Positions 7,604 through 16,613 of a stretch of DNA of 30,080 nt are shown in pieces. This stretch comes from Hyphomonadaceae bacterium (lineage in GTDB: Bacteria; Pseudomonadota; Alphaproteobacteria; Caulobacterales; Hyphomonadaceae). Below the pieces are notes generated by a model that saw only the letters and a program-made list of their open reading frames with translations, was not told where the DNA came from and ran no database searches. The stretch is from NCBI GenBank assembly GCA_030696545.1, contig JAUYSA010000185.1:1-30080 (forward strand), given 5' to 3'. Position 1 is the stretch's first letter. Each line of letters opens with the position of its first letter. Both the position numbers and the translations under genes were made by a program.

Positions 7604-8917
7604 CTAATCCGGCGCGTTGTCTTTTGCGACAGCGTCGGCGACAGCCTTGTTGCGGCCGGTCTCGCCGCGCTGGGCCTTGAACCAGGCGTAGATCGCCATG
7701 AGCACGACCAGCACAGCGCAAAAGATGAAAGGCGCTTCGGAGGAAACGGTCTCGTACATCCAGAGGCCGAACAGCGGCGAGATTACGAAGCCCATACCGT
7801 TGGCCGCCGTGACGAGGCCGGCGACATCGCCCTGCTGTTCGTGGGTGGCGGCGAGAGAGGCGCCGGCGGAGAAGCCGGGCCGCGCGAAGCCCTGGCCGAA
7901 GCCGAACAGGATCATGGCGAAGGCGAACAGGGCGAAGTCCTGCGCCCACACCATGAAAAGCGAGGCCATGCCCAGCATGATGGCGCCGTAAACCATCAGC
8001 GAGCGGATCGGCAGCTTCATGCGCGGGATGAGGACGAGCTGCGAGATCAGCGTGGCCATAGCCCCCATCGTCATGGCGGGGCCGGTGTATTGCGCGGAAA
8101 TGGCGCCGGTGACGCCCATGCGATCCATGATCGCATAGGGAAAGGTCTGGCTGAGGACGCCGGTGACGAGCGACAGACCGACGGCGTAGAGGAGGTACGG
8201 GAAGATGGTGGGATGCCGCCACAGACCCTTGGCGCCAGACCGGGCGAGGCCTGCATCCGAGCTGGGGGAGCGATGCTCGGGTAGCTTCCAGAGCACGAGG
8301 CAGCCGATGACGGCGGCGATGATCGTGATGATCACCACGGGCGCCAGCAGGCCAACGGCGGGCGAGAGGATCGCGCCTGCCGTGATCAGCACGGCGGCGG
8401 CGGCGGGGCCGGCCATCTGGCCGAGCGTGAAGCCGGAGGTGAGCGTCGCGATCTCGTCCATCCGCTCCTCGCGCGAGGTGCGGTCGGCCACGTAGGCTTG
8501 AGCGGCGGGGTTCGTGGCTGAGCCGAAGACCCCGAACAGAGTGCGGGCGGCGAGCAGCAGGACGAATATCAGAACCCAGTTGTCGATCCATCCCAGAAGC
8601 GCCGCCATGGCGGTGAGCGCGAAGAGCAGCATGGAGGCGGCAAAGCCGAACATGCCGATCGCTGCGACCCTGCGGCGGCCCCATACGTTCGAGCGGTTGC
8701 CCCAGTAGGGCGCAGTTACGACCCAGATAGCGGCCGAGAGCGAGAAGATCGCGCCGGCGGTCCAGTCTGGCAGTTTCAGTTCGCGGGTGAGCGGGGGGAG
8801 GACGGCCGATGTCAGCATGGTGTTCCCTGCCCCGACCGCCAGCAGGCAGAAGAACAGGAGAAGGAAAGCGCCGCGCCGGTCCGGGCGGGTTGAGTCGGGG
8901 GGCGTGCTTGGCTCCAT
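7604..8917 (-). CDS. Major facilitator superfamily transporter
   Basis: 437 residues with about twelve hydrophobic segments. After TM2 there is a good MFS motif A (YWGNRSNVWGRRRVAAIG). TM4 carries ARTLFGVFGSATNPAAQAYVADRTSREER, shown here as a region near residues 125-155, like drug-efflux MFS members of the TetA/multidrug type. The central cytoplasmic loop (LPEHRSPSSDAGLARSGAKG) separates the two six-helix halves. It is likely an inner-membrane proton-coupled exporter; substrate cannot be inferred. The ATG at 8917 begins the MEPSTPPDST leader before TM1; no strong ribosome site is visible. It is divergent from the DPP-IV gene across a 146-base gap, which could hold both promoters. Confidence 0.87.
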   Translation of the reverse strand: MEPSTPPDSTRPDRRGAFLLLFFCLLAVGAGNTMLTSAVLPPLTRELKLPDWTAGAIFSLSAAIWVVTAPYWGNRSNVWGRRRVAAIGMFGFAASMLLFALTAMAALLGWIDNWVLIFVLLLAARTLFGVFGSATNPAAQAYVADRTSREERMDEIATLTSGFTLGQMAGPAAAAVLITAGAILSPAVGLLAPVVIITIIAAVIGCLVLWKLPEHRSPSSDAGLARSGAKGLWRHPTIFPYLLYAVGLSLVTGVLSQTFPYAIMDRMGVTGAISAQYTGPAMTMGAMATLISQLVLIPRMKLPIRSLMVYGAIMLGMASLFMVWAQDFALFAFAMILFGFGQGFARPGFSAGASLAATHEQQGDVAGLVTAANGMGFVISPLFGLWMYETVSSEAPFIFCAVLVVLMAIYAWFKAQRGETGRNKAVADAVAKDNAPD

Positions 8918-9063
8918 GCGACCGGGATAGGGCTGACGACGATTTTGCTCAAGCGGGTGCAGTAACGCATCTTTGCCCAAGGGTCGCAGGTGCGGGGCTC
9001 GACGGTGGCGGGGCGGTAAACCTAGACTGGTGCGGTTGAAGTCAGGCTTTCTCGGGTGACGCC

Positions 9064-11220
9064 ATGTTCCAGTTGACGCGCAAGAGCCGGTTAGGCGCAC
9101 TGATCGCAGCGGCAGTTCTGCTGGCGCCGTTGGCTGTAGCGCAATCACGGTTGCCGATGATGCCCGGCCATGAGCGCTGGACCGAGATCGCGCCACAGAT
9201 TCCGCAGGCCGTTAAGTCTGGCGCGATCACAGCCGTGTGGGCGCCGGATTCGAAATCGTTTGAATACACGCTCGATTACCGGCGCACTTTCAACCTTGCG
9301 ACAATGAAGTCGGCTCCGGCGCAAGTGGCTGCCGCGCCCGACCGGCCGCGCGCCGTTTCGCCTTCTTCGATGACCCGCGGCGTAGTGCTGGCGCGCGGGC
9401 GGGGGCGTGATGCGGACGTGATGTCTCCGGATGGTTTGATGCGGGCGATCTCGCGCGACCATAATATCTGGATCGTGCCCACCAATGGCGGGCCGGAAAA
9501 GCAGATCACGACAGATGGCGGAGCAGCCGCGCGCATCCGGCATGGTGTGGGCAGCTATGTCTATCTCGAGGAGTTCAGCGTCTCGCAGCCGGTGTGGTGG
9601 TCGCCGGACGGGAAGAAGCTGGCGTGGATGCGCTATGACGAGACGAAGGTGGAGGACTATTTCCTCCAGCTCGACCAGACCAAGACGCTATCGACGATGC
9701 TGGTGCAGGCCTATCCGCATCCGGGAACGCCGAACCCGGTGGCGGACCTGCTGGTCCATGACACGCAGACCGGCGTGACAACGACGATGGACGTGCGCGA
9801 GGGAGCGCCGTTCAACGACGGCGTTGTGGGATACTACATCTGGGCGGCCCAGTGGGCGAAGGACGGATCGGAAATTCTGCTTCAACGCACGGACCGGCTG
9901 CAGAAGCACTTCGATCTTGGCGCGTGCTCCATCGCAACGAGCAAGTGCCGTTCGGTGGTGCGCGAGAGCCGGCCGGCCACATGGACTGAAGGAGAGCCGC
10001 CGCGTTTCCTGAATGACGGCAAGCGCTTCATCTGGACTTCTGAACGCACGGATTTCCGCAACCTTTATCTATACGATGTGAGCGGGCAGCAGCTGGCCGA
10101 GTTGACGCGAGACGCCTTCGACGTTGTCGATATCGTGAAGGTGGATGAGCAGGCAGGATGGCTGTGGTACACGGCGCGTTCGGGCGACAACCACATGCTT
10201 GTGCAGCTGCATCGGGTAAAGCTGGATGGTTCGGGCAACAGGCGGCTGACCGATCCGAAGCTGACGCATCGCGTGGATGTGTCGCCTGATGGACGGTATT
10301 TCGTCGATGTCGAACAGGCACACGACAAGGCGCCTGTTTCACGCCTGCGGGATTTCGACGGGAAGCTGGTGGCGGAAATCGCCGCAAGCGATGTGAGCGC
10401 GTTCAACAATCTGGGACTGAAGCGGGCGGAGCATTTCACATTCATGGCGGCGGATGGCGAAAGCCAGCTTTCGGGCCAGCTGCAATTCCCCTCGAATTTC
10501 GATCCGTCGCGCAAATACCCGATGCTGGTCAGCGTCTATGGCGGGCCGGCGTCGAACGGGCTCAACGAGAATTTCGTGAACGCGAACGCGCTGGCCGAAT
10601 ACGGCTTCCTGATCCTGAAGCTGGATGTGCGCACCAATCTTGGCCGCGGGCGCAAACCACTGGACGCGACGTACAAGCAGCTGGGCGTGGCGGAGATGGA
10701 CGACTTTGCGGCGGGCATCCGCTCGCTGTGGAGCCGCCCCTATGTCGATCGTGAACGGGTCGGCATGTACGGCACATCATATGGCGGCACGGTTTCGGCG
10801 GCGATGGTCATGCGCCATCCGGATGTCGTTCAGGCGGCGTCGGCCAGTTCGACGCTGACGGATTACCGGCTCTACGACACCGTGTATTCGGAGCGCCATC
10901 TCGGCCTGCCTGCGACGGATGCAGAAGCCTATGACCGGGCGTCTCTGCTACCGCTGGCGGGACAACTGAAGGGCAACCTGCTGCTGTATTACGGCACGTC
11001 GGACGACAATGTTCATCCCAAGAACACCCTGCAGCTGATCAAGGCGCTGCAAGCTGCAGGCAAGAGTTTCGAGGTCCAGGTGGGGCCGGACAAGGGGCAT
11101 ACCGGCGTCGACCAGGGGCGGATGATGGAGTTCTTCATCGAGCGCCTGATCCTCGACCGGCCGGCTGCAGCTGCTCGCTCGGGGCCTGCGGAATGGGGTC
11201 CGAGCGCCGATCCGGGGTGA
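9064..11220 (+). CDS. Dipeptidyl peptidase IV (S9B prolyl oligopeptidase family)
   Basis: 718 residues. Signal peptide with cleavage near AVA-Q26, so the enzyme is periplasmic. The beta-propeller domain occupies about 40-470 and includes the double-Glu motif YLEEFSVSQ that binds the substrate N-terminus in DPP-IV. The alpha/beta hydrolase domain follows from about 480, with the nucleophile elbow GTSYGG (Ser572), Asp647 in GTSDDNVHP, and His679 in DKGHTG; Asn649 matches the substrate-binding Asn after the Asp pair. The full triad implies activity removing X-Pro or X-Ala dipeptides from exported peptides, for peptide scavenging. The start at 9064 places the signal peptide correctly; the ribosome site is weak. 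It is divergent from the MFS gene. Confidence 0.92.
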   Translation: MFQLTRKSRLGALIAAAVLLAPLAVAQSRLPMMPGHERWTEIAPQIPQAVKSGAITAVWAPDSKSFEYTLDYRRTFNLATMKSAPAQVAAAPDRPRAVSPSSMTRGVVLARGRGRDADVMSPDGLMRAISRDHNIWIVPTNGGPEKQITTDGGAAARIRHGVGSYVYLEEFSVSQPVWWSPDGKKLAWMRYDETKVEDYFLQLDQTKTLSTMLVQAYPHPGTPNPVADLLVHDTQTGVTTTMDVREGAPFNDGVVGYYIWAAQWAKDGSEILLQRTDRLQKHFDLGACSIATSKCRSVVRESRPATWTEGEPPRFLNDGKRFIWTSERTDFRNLYLYDVSGQQLAELTRDAFDVVDIVKVDEQAGWLWYTARSGDNHMLVQLHRVKLDGSGNRRLTDPKLTHRVDVSPDGRYFVDVEQAHDKAPVSRLRDFDGKLVAEIAASDVSAFNNLGLKRAEHFTFMAADGESQLSGQLQFPSNFDPSRKYPMLVSVYGGPASNGLNENFVNANALAEYGFLILKLDVRTNLGRGRKPLDATYKQLGVAEMDDFAAGIRSLWSRPYVDRERVGMYGTSYGGTVSAAMVMRHPDVVQAASASSTLTDYRLYDTVYSERHLGLPATDAEAYDRASLLPLAGQLKGNLLLYYGTSDDNVHPKNTLQLIKALQAAGKSFEVQVGPDKGHTGVDQGRMMEFFIERLILDRPAAAARSGPAEWGPSADPG

Positions 11221-11398
11221 CGTGAAGGAACTAGGGCGTAGCAAAAAAATCTTCTGAAATCAAAATTATAACGACTACTGAGGCAGCGATCGCCCCCTCC
11301 AAGGCTAGTCAAGTGATTAAATCCGCGCCGGTGTGCCGTTTTGCACCTTGAGGTATGGCCCTTTTACCCCCAACCCGTGCTATAGCCCCGCCGGGTGT

Positions 11399-11469
11399 GG
11401 CCGATTTCCAACAGTGGAACGGCCTCCAATCACTGGGGAGCAGAAGGTCCGGTACGGCACTCCGGCCTT
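11399..11469 (+). promoter_or_regulatory. Two hairpins in the opgH leader
   Basis: The first hairpin pairs GGCCG (11399-11403) with CGGCC (11420-11424) and TTCCA (11406-11410) with TGGAA (11415-11419), with a two-base AT bulge and ACAG loop. The second pairs AAGG/CCTT (11444-11447, 11466-11469) and CCGG/CCGG (11449-11452, 11462-11465) with one bulged T. Neither has a T-tract, so they are not terminators; they could be an RNA leader structure or operators. The rest of 11221-11499 holds an A/T-rich patch at about 11240-11275 and no gene. Confidence 0.45.
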
Positions 11470-11499
11470 TGCGCACTTGTTCTCAAGGGGTGCTAGCGC

Positions 11500-13533
11500 G
11501 TGCAGTCATTGAAGATCGACGGGGCGGCGCCTGAAGGCGACGGCCAGCAGAGTGTCAACGAAGTGTCCAGTGCACGCCCCTCCTCCACCGTCGGAAGCGA
11601 CGCGGGCTTTAGCCGGCGGCCGCCCGAACAGCGTCTCGAAATGCCTGCCCAGCCCCTGCTGACGCGACGGAGCAGGCCTGAGCGCGAAACCGACGGAAAG
11701 TGGCGCTTCCTCATCATCGTGGCCGGCGCCGTGATCGCCACGGCCTTTGCCGGACAGGCCATGCTGGGCAGTTTTGCAGCTGGCGGCGTCAACGGATTTG
11801 AATGGACCGCCGTCGGCATATTCACCGCCAATTTCTTCTATCTTTCGGTCGCCGCCCTCACATGCTTTGCAGGCGCCGTGATCCTGCTGACCTCGCCCAA
11901 GCCGCCGCCGCCGTCGAAAGAGCTTCCGGTAAAGGGCAGCCTCACCGCCATCATCATCGCGATCTACCAGGAGAAGCCCTCCAAGGTAATCGCCGCCGCA
12001 GAAGCCATGTGGGATAGTCTGAAAGACCTCGACGCCGAGAAGGGCTTCGAGGTTTTTTTCATAAGCGACACGATGGACCCGGCCCTCGTCGAGATCGAGG
12101 AGAAGGCAATACAAGAGCTGATGGCACGCCGCGCCGGCGAGCCGTTCTGGTATCGCCGCCGTCGCGAAAACACTCAGAAAAAGCAGGGCAACGTCAACGA
12201 TTTCGTCCAGCGCTGGGGCGGCCGCTACGACTACATGCTCGAGCTTGACGCCGACAGCCTGCTGTCTCCCGAAGCAATGCTGGAACTGGTTCGCCGCATG
12301 GATGCGCGGCCGCGGACGGCGCTGATCCAGACGCTGTTTGCGATCGTGGGCGCGCGGACCTATTCGGCACGCGCGCAACAGCTGGCGCTGCGGGTCCATG
12401 GCGGACTGTTTGGCGCGGGCCTGACCTGGTGGTCGGGCGGCGCAGGCAATTTCTGGGGCCACAACGCCATCATCCGCCTCGCGCCATTCGCCAAGCACGC
12501 GGCCTTGCCGGACCTGCCTGGCAGGGAGCCGCTGGGCGGCAAGATCCTGAGCCATGACTTTGTTGAAGCCGCCCTGCTCCGCCGCGCCGGTTGGCGCGTG
12601 GAGATCGCGGGCGACATTGTGGGCAGCTATGAAGAGGCCCCGCCAACCATCGTCGACCTCGCCGCACGCGATCGGCGCTGGTGCCAGGGCAATATCCAGC
12701 AGGTGCAGATTCTGTTCGCCCGTGGCTTCGACTGGCTCTCCAAGGTTCACATTTTTGCTGGTCTGATGAGCTATGTCTCGGGCCTCCTCTGGCTCAGCCT
12801 CGTGGTGATGGGCGTGCTCATCGCCTGCAATGCCAAATTCTTCGACACCGAGATGCTGGCTGCCGTGCCGCCTGATCCGACGGCTGGGCTTCGCCTGCTG
12901 CTGATCTCGGTTGTTCTGCTGACGTCGCCGAAATGGCTGGCGATCATTCTCTGGGCCGCTGGAAAACTGCCGGGCTGGGACCGCTCGCCGCGTTTCCTCG
13001 TAGCTGTTGTATGCGATCTCGGCATGACCGCCCTGATGGCGCCGATCATCATGCTGAACCATGCGGGCTCGATCCTGTCGACGCTGATGGGCGTCGATGG
13101 CGGTTGGCGTCCGCAAGTGCGTGATCGCAACGGCTTTGCGTGGAGCGACCTGGTGCGCCACTACCAGCAGCACATGATTTTCGGGATGCTCCTGCTGGTT
13201 GCATCCTTCGCGGTGTCGCCGAGCTTCATGCTGCAGAACCTGCCGATGGGATGCGTGCTGCTGTTCGCGCCGCTGGTCGCGCGGCAGATTTCTGGCGTTG
13301 CGCGCCGTGGATCAGTTTCGTGGCGCCTGATGGCGACGCCGGACGACTTGGCGCAGCCCGACATCGTGCGCCGCGCTGAACTGCTTGCGGCGCGCGGCAC
13401 GACAGAGGTTCGCCGCCTGGCGCCGCCGCGCCGCAGCCGCCAGATGCAGCGCGTCGGTCTCGCCGTGCGCCGCGTCATGCGCCGCGTTCGCCGCGCTCAG
13501 CCGGGCAGCCTCACCAGGCGTGACGCAGACTGA
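11500..13533 (+). CDS. opgH: Glucans biosynthesis glucosyltransferase H
   Basis: 677 residues, GTG start with AAGGGG nine bases upstream. TM1 about 69-91 and TM2 about 104-131 precede a family 2 glycosyltransferase domain starting near 147 (SLTAIIIAIYQEKPSKV). Key residues: the DxD-type pair Asp250/Asp252 in LELDADS, Asp353 in SHDFVEAAL, and the RDRRWCQGN motif (R392-R393-W394), equivalent to QxxRW. Further TM segments lie in the C-terminal half, and the tail is Arg-rich. It polymerises glucose from UDP-glucose into osmoregulated periplasmic glucan across the inner membrane. At 677 residues it is shorter than E. coli OpgH (847), mainly at the N-terminus. Its usual partner opgG is not in the window; galU, which makes the substrate, lies 10 kb away. 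Its last 23 bases overlap the convergent autotransporter gene. Confidence 0.93.
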   Translation: MQSLKIDGAAPEGDGQQSVNEVSSARPSSTVGSDAGFSRRPPEQRLEMPAQPLLTRRSRPERETDGKWRFLIIVAGAVIATAFAGQAMLGSFAAGGVNGFEWTAVGIFTANFFYLSVAALTCFAGAVILLTSPKPPPPSKELPVKGSLTAIIIAIYQEKPSKVIAAAEAMWDSLKDLDAEKGFEVFFISDTMDPALVEIEEKAIQELMARRAGEPFWYRRRRENTQKKQGNVNDFVQRWGGRYDYMLELDADSLLSPEAMLELVRRMDARPRTALIQTLFAIVGARTYSARAQQLALRVHGGLFGAGLTWWSGGAGNFWGHNAIIRLAPFAKHAALPDLPGREPLGGKILSHDFVEAALLRRAGWRVEIAGDIVGSYEEAPPTIVDLAARDRRWCQGNIQQVQILFARGFDWLSKVHIFAGLMSYVSGLLWLSLVVMGVLIACNAKFFDTEMLAAVPPDPTAGLRLLLISVVLLTSPKWLAIILWAAGKLPGWDRSPRFLVAVVCDLGMTALMAPIIMLNHAGSILSTLMGVDGGWRPQVRDRNGFAWSDLVRHYQQHMIFGMLLLVASFAVSPSFMLQNLPMGCVLLFAPLVARQISGVARRGSVSWRLMATPDDLAQPDIVRRAELLAARGTTEVRRLAPPRRSRQMQRVGLAVRRVMRRVRRAQPGSLTRRDAD

Positions 13534-15880
13534 GCCAGACGGCGGCTTCCGCTTCAGCATCGGCGACGTGGTTGGGCTGCGCTGAAAGGGCGGCAGCCGC
13601 CTCCAGTGTCGTGAGATCGCCCAGATTGGTGGTCCATGCCGCTTCGAGATCAAACTCGCGGCCTGATGGCGTGAGGCCGGCGGTGCGGCTTTCGTAGATG
13701 ATGCTTCCGGATCGCGAGACTTCGATCGGAGCATTGAAGGCGAACTGGCCGCCCTCTGCCCGGCGCGGCTGACCGGCCGAGAAGCGCACGGCGCCGCCGG
13801 CGAAGGGATGCTGCGCGCTGAGCGACCAGGCACTGGTCCAGAGGCCGGAGACGTTGAGCGTATCGACGCGCGCGCCTGCGGCTTCGAGTGACCCGGAGAA
13901 TGTCCACGCACCGACGTCGCGGCTTGCTTCGAGGCTGATCGCCGACAGGCGGGTGGAATCATCACCGCCGAAGCGGCTCTGGAGGGCGCCGCCCAGTGTG
14001 GCCTCGGTGTCCTTCAGCGATGAGTAGCCGAGGCGCATCGCCCAGTCCTGGCCGCCCGCACCAACGCCGATGCTGCTGGCGTTGCGCGTGAGGCCGGTGG
14101 ATGTACGGACATCAAGCATCAGCGGGCCGAGCGATTGCGCGTAGCTGGTCCAGCTGTCGCCCGAGCCAAGCGTGGCGGGTCCGGATGGATCGTCGATCAG
14201 CATCATTCCGGGCGTGAGGCGCTGGGGGCCGCCACCACGGCCGAGCGAGACCTCTGCGTTGGCGAGGCTGTAGCTGAGCTGAAAGGTTGGTTCGGGATCT
14301 TCCATCCAGGGCGTGCGCGGATCGTAGGAAGGACGCGGCGCGTTGAACCAGGAAATCTGAGCATCGCCGAGCGCGATGGCGCGGGCCTGGCCACGGGCGT
14401 AGTCGGCGCGCAGCGAGAAGTCGCTGAACGTGGAGCGCGCGGCAGAGAAGCGCGTGCTGTCGATGCGGAAGCCGCGATCGAACTTGTCCTGAAAGACGAG
14501 ACCGTTGAAAGCGCCGGAATGTTCAGCCCAGTCGCCTAGCGCTCCGCGTGCTGGTGCGAGGGCTGTGGCGAGCTCGACCTGCTGGCCATCGAAATTGAAG
14601 CTGGTCGTGCCCATGGGCGAGAAGGCGCGCTGCAGGTTCAGAATTCCGCGCCCGCCGACCGTGTCTGTACCCGCGCCTGCATTGATTCCCAGCACAGCAT
14701 CGGGCGTCGTCGTGACGTAGTCGTCGGCGGATTCGAGAAGCGCACGCAGCGCGTTCTCGGGCGTCATGTTCGGGAAGAGATCCAGCATCAGTGCGAGCGC
14801 GCCGGCGACATGGGGGGCGGCGAAGGAAGTTCCGCTGACGCTGTAGTAGTTTCCCTCGCTGTCTGAGTCGTTGCCGGCGCGGCCGGGTGACGTGACGTCG
14901 TCATCGACGCCCGCAACAATGAGGTTCTGGCCTTGCACGCTGGCGCCGCCAGGGGCCAGCAGATAGAAATTCGCGGTTGACCCTGCACGATTGGAGTAGG
15001 TCGGCATCTCGCCGTTGGGACCTACGGAGCCAACCGCGACAACCCGCCCCATGACGCCGGGATCGCCGGCGACGATCGCCGGTTCGCCGGGCCTCGTTCC
15101 TTCCGCAGCCTCGGTCGAGGTAGGCGCGGCGCCGTCATTTCCGGCCGAGATGGTGAAGAGTATCCCGGCGTTGGTTGCGCGGATGATGGCGGATCGCAAT
15201 GCGGACGATATGTTGCCTTCGCCGCCAAGCGACATGTTGATGATCTTCGCGCCCTGACTGGCGGCGTAGTCGATCGCGGATATGAGGCTCGGGTCGCTGA
15301 ACGAACAGCCTTCGTCCTCGCCGGTTTCCTGGCAGGACGCCAGCGTATCCGCGCGGATCGCCAGTACCTTTGCCTCGTAGGCGACGCCGTGGACGCCCTC
15401 GCCATCACGCAGTGCGACAATGACGCTGGAGACCATCGTGCCGTGACCGCCCGCGTCTATGTCTGTCGTGGCGCGCTGCGACGCCAGCACATCGTATTGC
15501 CCTGCGAGTTGGCCCTGCAGCTGGCCGATCGAGCTGTCGACGTTGGTGTCTATGACCGCAACGGTGATGCCCTGCCCGGTCGCGCCGAGCGAATAGGCCG
15601 ACGACGCGTGGATCTGGCCGAGGCCGCTGCGGTTTGTCGAGCTGAAGCCCGAACCGAAATACTCGCGCGTTTCGAAGGTGGCGGGAGGCACTACGGGAGG
15701 CGGTGGCGGCGGCGGTGGGGGTGTTAGCAGAGGCGATGGCGGCAGGATGGGCGGCGGTGAAGCTGGCGGCGATCCGCCGCCACCCCCACCTGCGCAGGCC
15801 GTGATCGAGGATGCAGCCAGCGACAGCAGGAGCGCTGCCCGGACGGCCTTTCCGACAGACGGAACACGATCCTCGGACAT
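13511..15880 (-). CDS. Subtilisin-like (S8) autotransporter serine protease
   Basis: 789 residues. The signal peptide ends in a lipobox-like ITAC (Cys29), followed by a Gly run and a Pro-rich linker (about 38-66). The S8 catalytic domain spans about 95-425 with a complete triad: Asp111 (VAVIDTNVD), His146 (GGHGTMVSS) and Ser352 (SGTSFAAPHVAGA), with Asn248 (SAGNDG) as the oxyanion residue. The remaining 350 residues have the alternating polar/hydrophobic pattern of an autotransporter beta-barrel and end in an aromatic residue (LSLRHAW). It is likely a surface-anchored or self-released protease. The ATG at 15880 has a strong GAGGTGAGG five bases upstream, so the in-frame ATG at 15901 is rejected. 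It is convergent with and overlaps opgH. Confidence 0.9.
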   Translation of the reverse strand: MSEDRVPSVGKAVRAALLLSLAASSITACAGGGGGGSPPASPPPILPPSPLLTPPPPPPPPPVVPPATFETREYFGSGFSSTNRSGLGQIHASSAYSLGATGQGITVAVIDTNVDSSIGQLQGQLAGQYDVLASQRATTDIDAGGHGTMVSSVIVALRDGEGVHGVAYEAKVLAIRADTLASCQETGEDEGCSFSDPSLISAIDYAASQGAKIINMSLGGEGNISSALRSAIIRATNAGILFTISAGNDGAAPTSTEAAEGTRPGEPAIVAGDPGVMGRVVAVGSVGPNGEMPTYSNRAGSTANFYLLAPGGASVQGQNLIVAGVDDDVTSPGRAGNDSDSEGNYYSVSGTSFAAPHVAGALALMLDLFPNMTPENALRALLESADDYVTTTPDAVLGINAGAGTDTVGGRGILNLQRAFSPMGTTSFNFDGQQVELATALAPARGALGDWAEHSGAFNGLVFQDKFDRGFRIDSTRFSAARSTFSDFSLRADYARGQARAIALGDAQISWFNAPRPSYDPRTPWMEDPEPTFQLSYSLANAEVSLGRGGGPQRLTPGMMLIDDPSGPATLGSGDSWTSYAQSLGPLMLDVRTSTGLTRNASSIGVGAGGQDWAMRLGYSSLKDTEATLGGALQSRFGGDDSTRLSAISLEASRDVGAWTFSGSLEAAGARVDTLNVSGLWTSAWSLSAQHPFAGGAVRFSAGQPRRAEGGQFAFNAPIEVSRSGSIIYESRTAGLTPSGREFDLEAAWTTNLGDLTTLEAAAALSAQPNHVADAEAEAAVWLSLRHAW

Positions 15881-15980
15881 CGGCGCCTCACCTCGCATCA
15901 CGCGTGATGCAGGGCGCCATGCTGGCGCGCGCCGAACGGGAGGGTCAAGGACTCAAATAAGCCCGTGAGCTGACCCGGAA

Positions 15981-16529
15981 TCAGCGGGCGACGGCGCGCC
16001 CGAGGAAAAGAGGGATCGAATTCAAGGGCGTTTCCACCCAGTCAAGCAGGAGGTCGTGACGCTCTACAGGGATCGCATCGACCTGTTGCTGCGCATAGGC
16101 GAGGCCGAGATAGAAAATGCGGCCCGTGGCGCGCAGCTTTGTAACCGCACGATCATAGTGGCCTTTGCCATAACCTAGCCGGCGGCCGCGCGCGTCGAAC
16201 GCAAGGAGCGGCGCAAGCACCAGATTGGGGCGAACGATCTCGGCACTTGCCGAAGGTTGAGTTAGGCCGAAAGGCCCCTTCTCCAGCGTGGCTGGAGACG
16301 CATCACGGAATGTCATCTCACCGCCGCCTTCGACGCGGGGAAGAACGATGCGGGCGCCCTGCGCGGCAAGACGCGCGATCAGCGGTGCGGCGTCCAGTTC
16401 ATCGCCGATAGCGAGCGTGCCCGCGACGACGGGGCCATAGCGTTCGAACAGCTTGATCGGGAAGCGGGCGGCGAGGCGTTCGGCTGCGTCGGGATCGCGC
16501 GCGGCGGCTTCTGTGCGCATTTCCATCAT
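15981..16529 (-). CDS. fau: 5-formyltetrahydrofolate cyclo-ligase
   Basis: 182 residues from the first ATG. Family signatures: IVLPRVEGGGEMTFRD in the middle, FGLTQPSAS, then the nucleotide-binding region LAPLLAFDARGRRLGYGKGHYDR. It converts 5-formyl-THF to 5,10-methenyl-THF using ATP, recycling an inhibitory folate. The homology seems to begin before the ATG: the frame stays open upstream and gives TDSAEIIEQKAILRGH, which resembles the missing N-terminal helix with its K-x-x-x-R pattern. A CTG at 16580 in this frame has CCGGAG seven bases upstream (16588-16593) and would give 199 residues, nearer the family's usual length, so the true start may be non-canonical. The gene follows a probable 6S RNA, the conserved ssrS-fau neighbourhood. 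Confidence 0.88.
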   Translation of the reverse strand: MMEMRTEAAARDPDAAERLAARFPIKLFERYGPVVAGTLAIGDELDAAPLIARLAAQGARIVLPRVEGGGEMTFRDASPATLEKGPFGLTQPSASAEIVRPNLVLAPLLAFDARGRRLGYGKGHYDRAVTKLRATGRIFYLGLAYAQQQVDAIPVERHDLLLDWVETPLNSIPLFLGRAVAR

Positions 16530-16613
16530 GTGGCCGCGCAGGATGGCCTTCTGCTCGATGATTTCAGCTGAGTCGGTCAGGCGCGCGCTCCGGATGTCGC
16601 TCCGCGGAGCGCG

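Noticed and set aside
11236..11280. A/T-rich patch as a dif site
   Set aside because: It lacks two XerC/XerD-like arms around a six-base centre; only the A/T richness fits.
11506..13173. Long open frame antisense to opgH
   Set aside because: It is the complement of a well-supported glucosyltransferase gene in GC-rich DNA, has no recognisable domain and has low-complexity His/Arg/Gln-rich composition.
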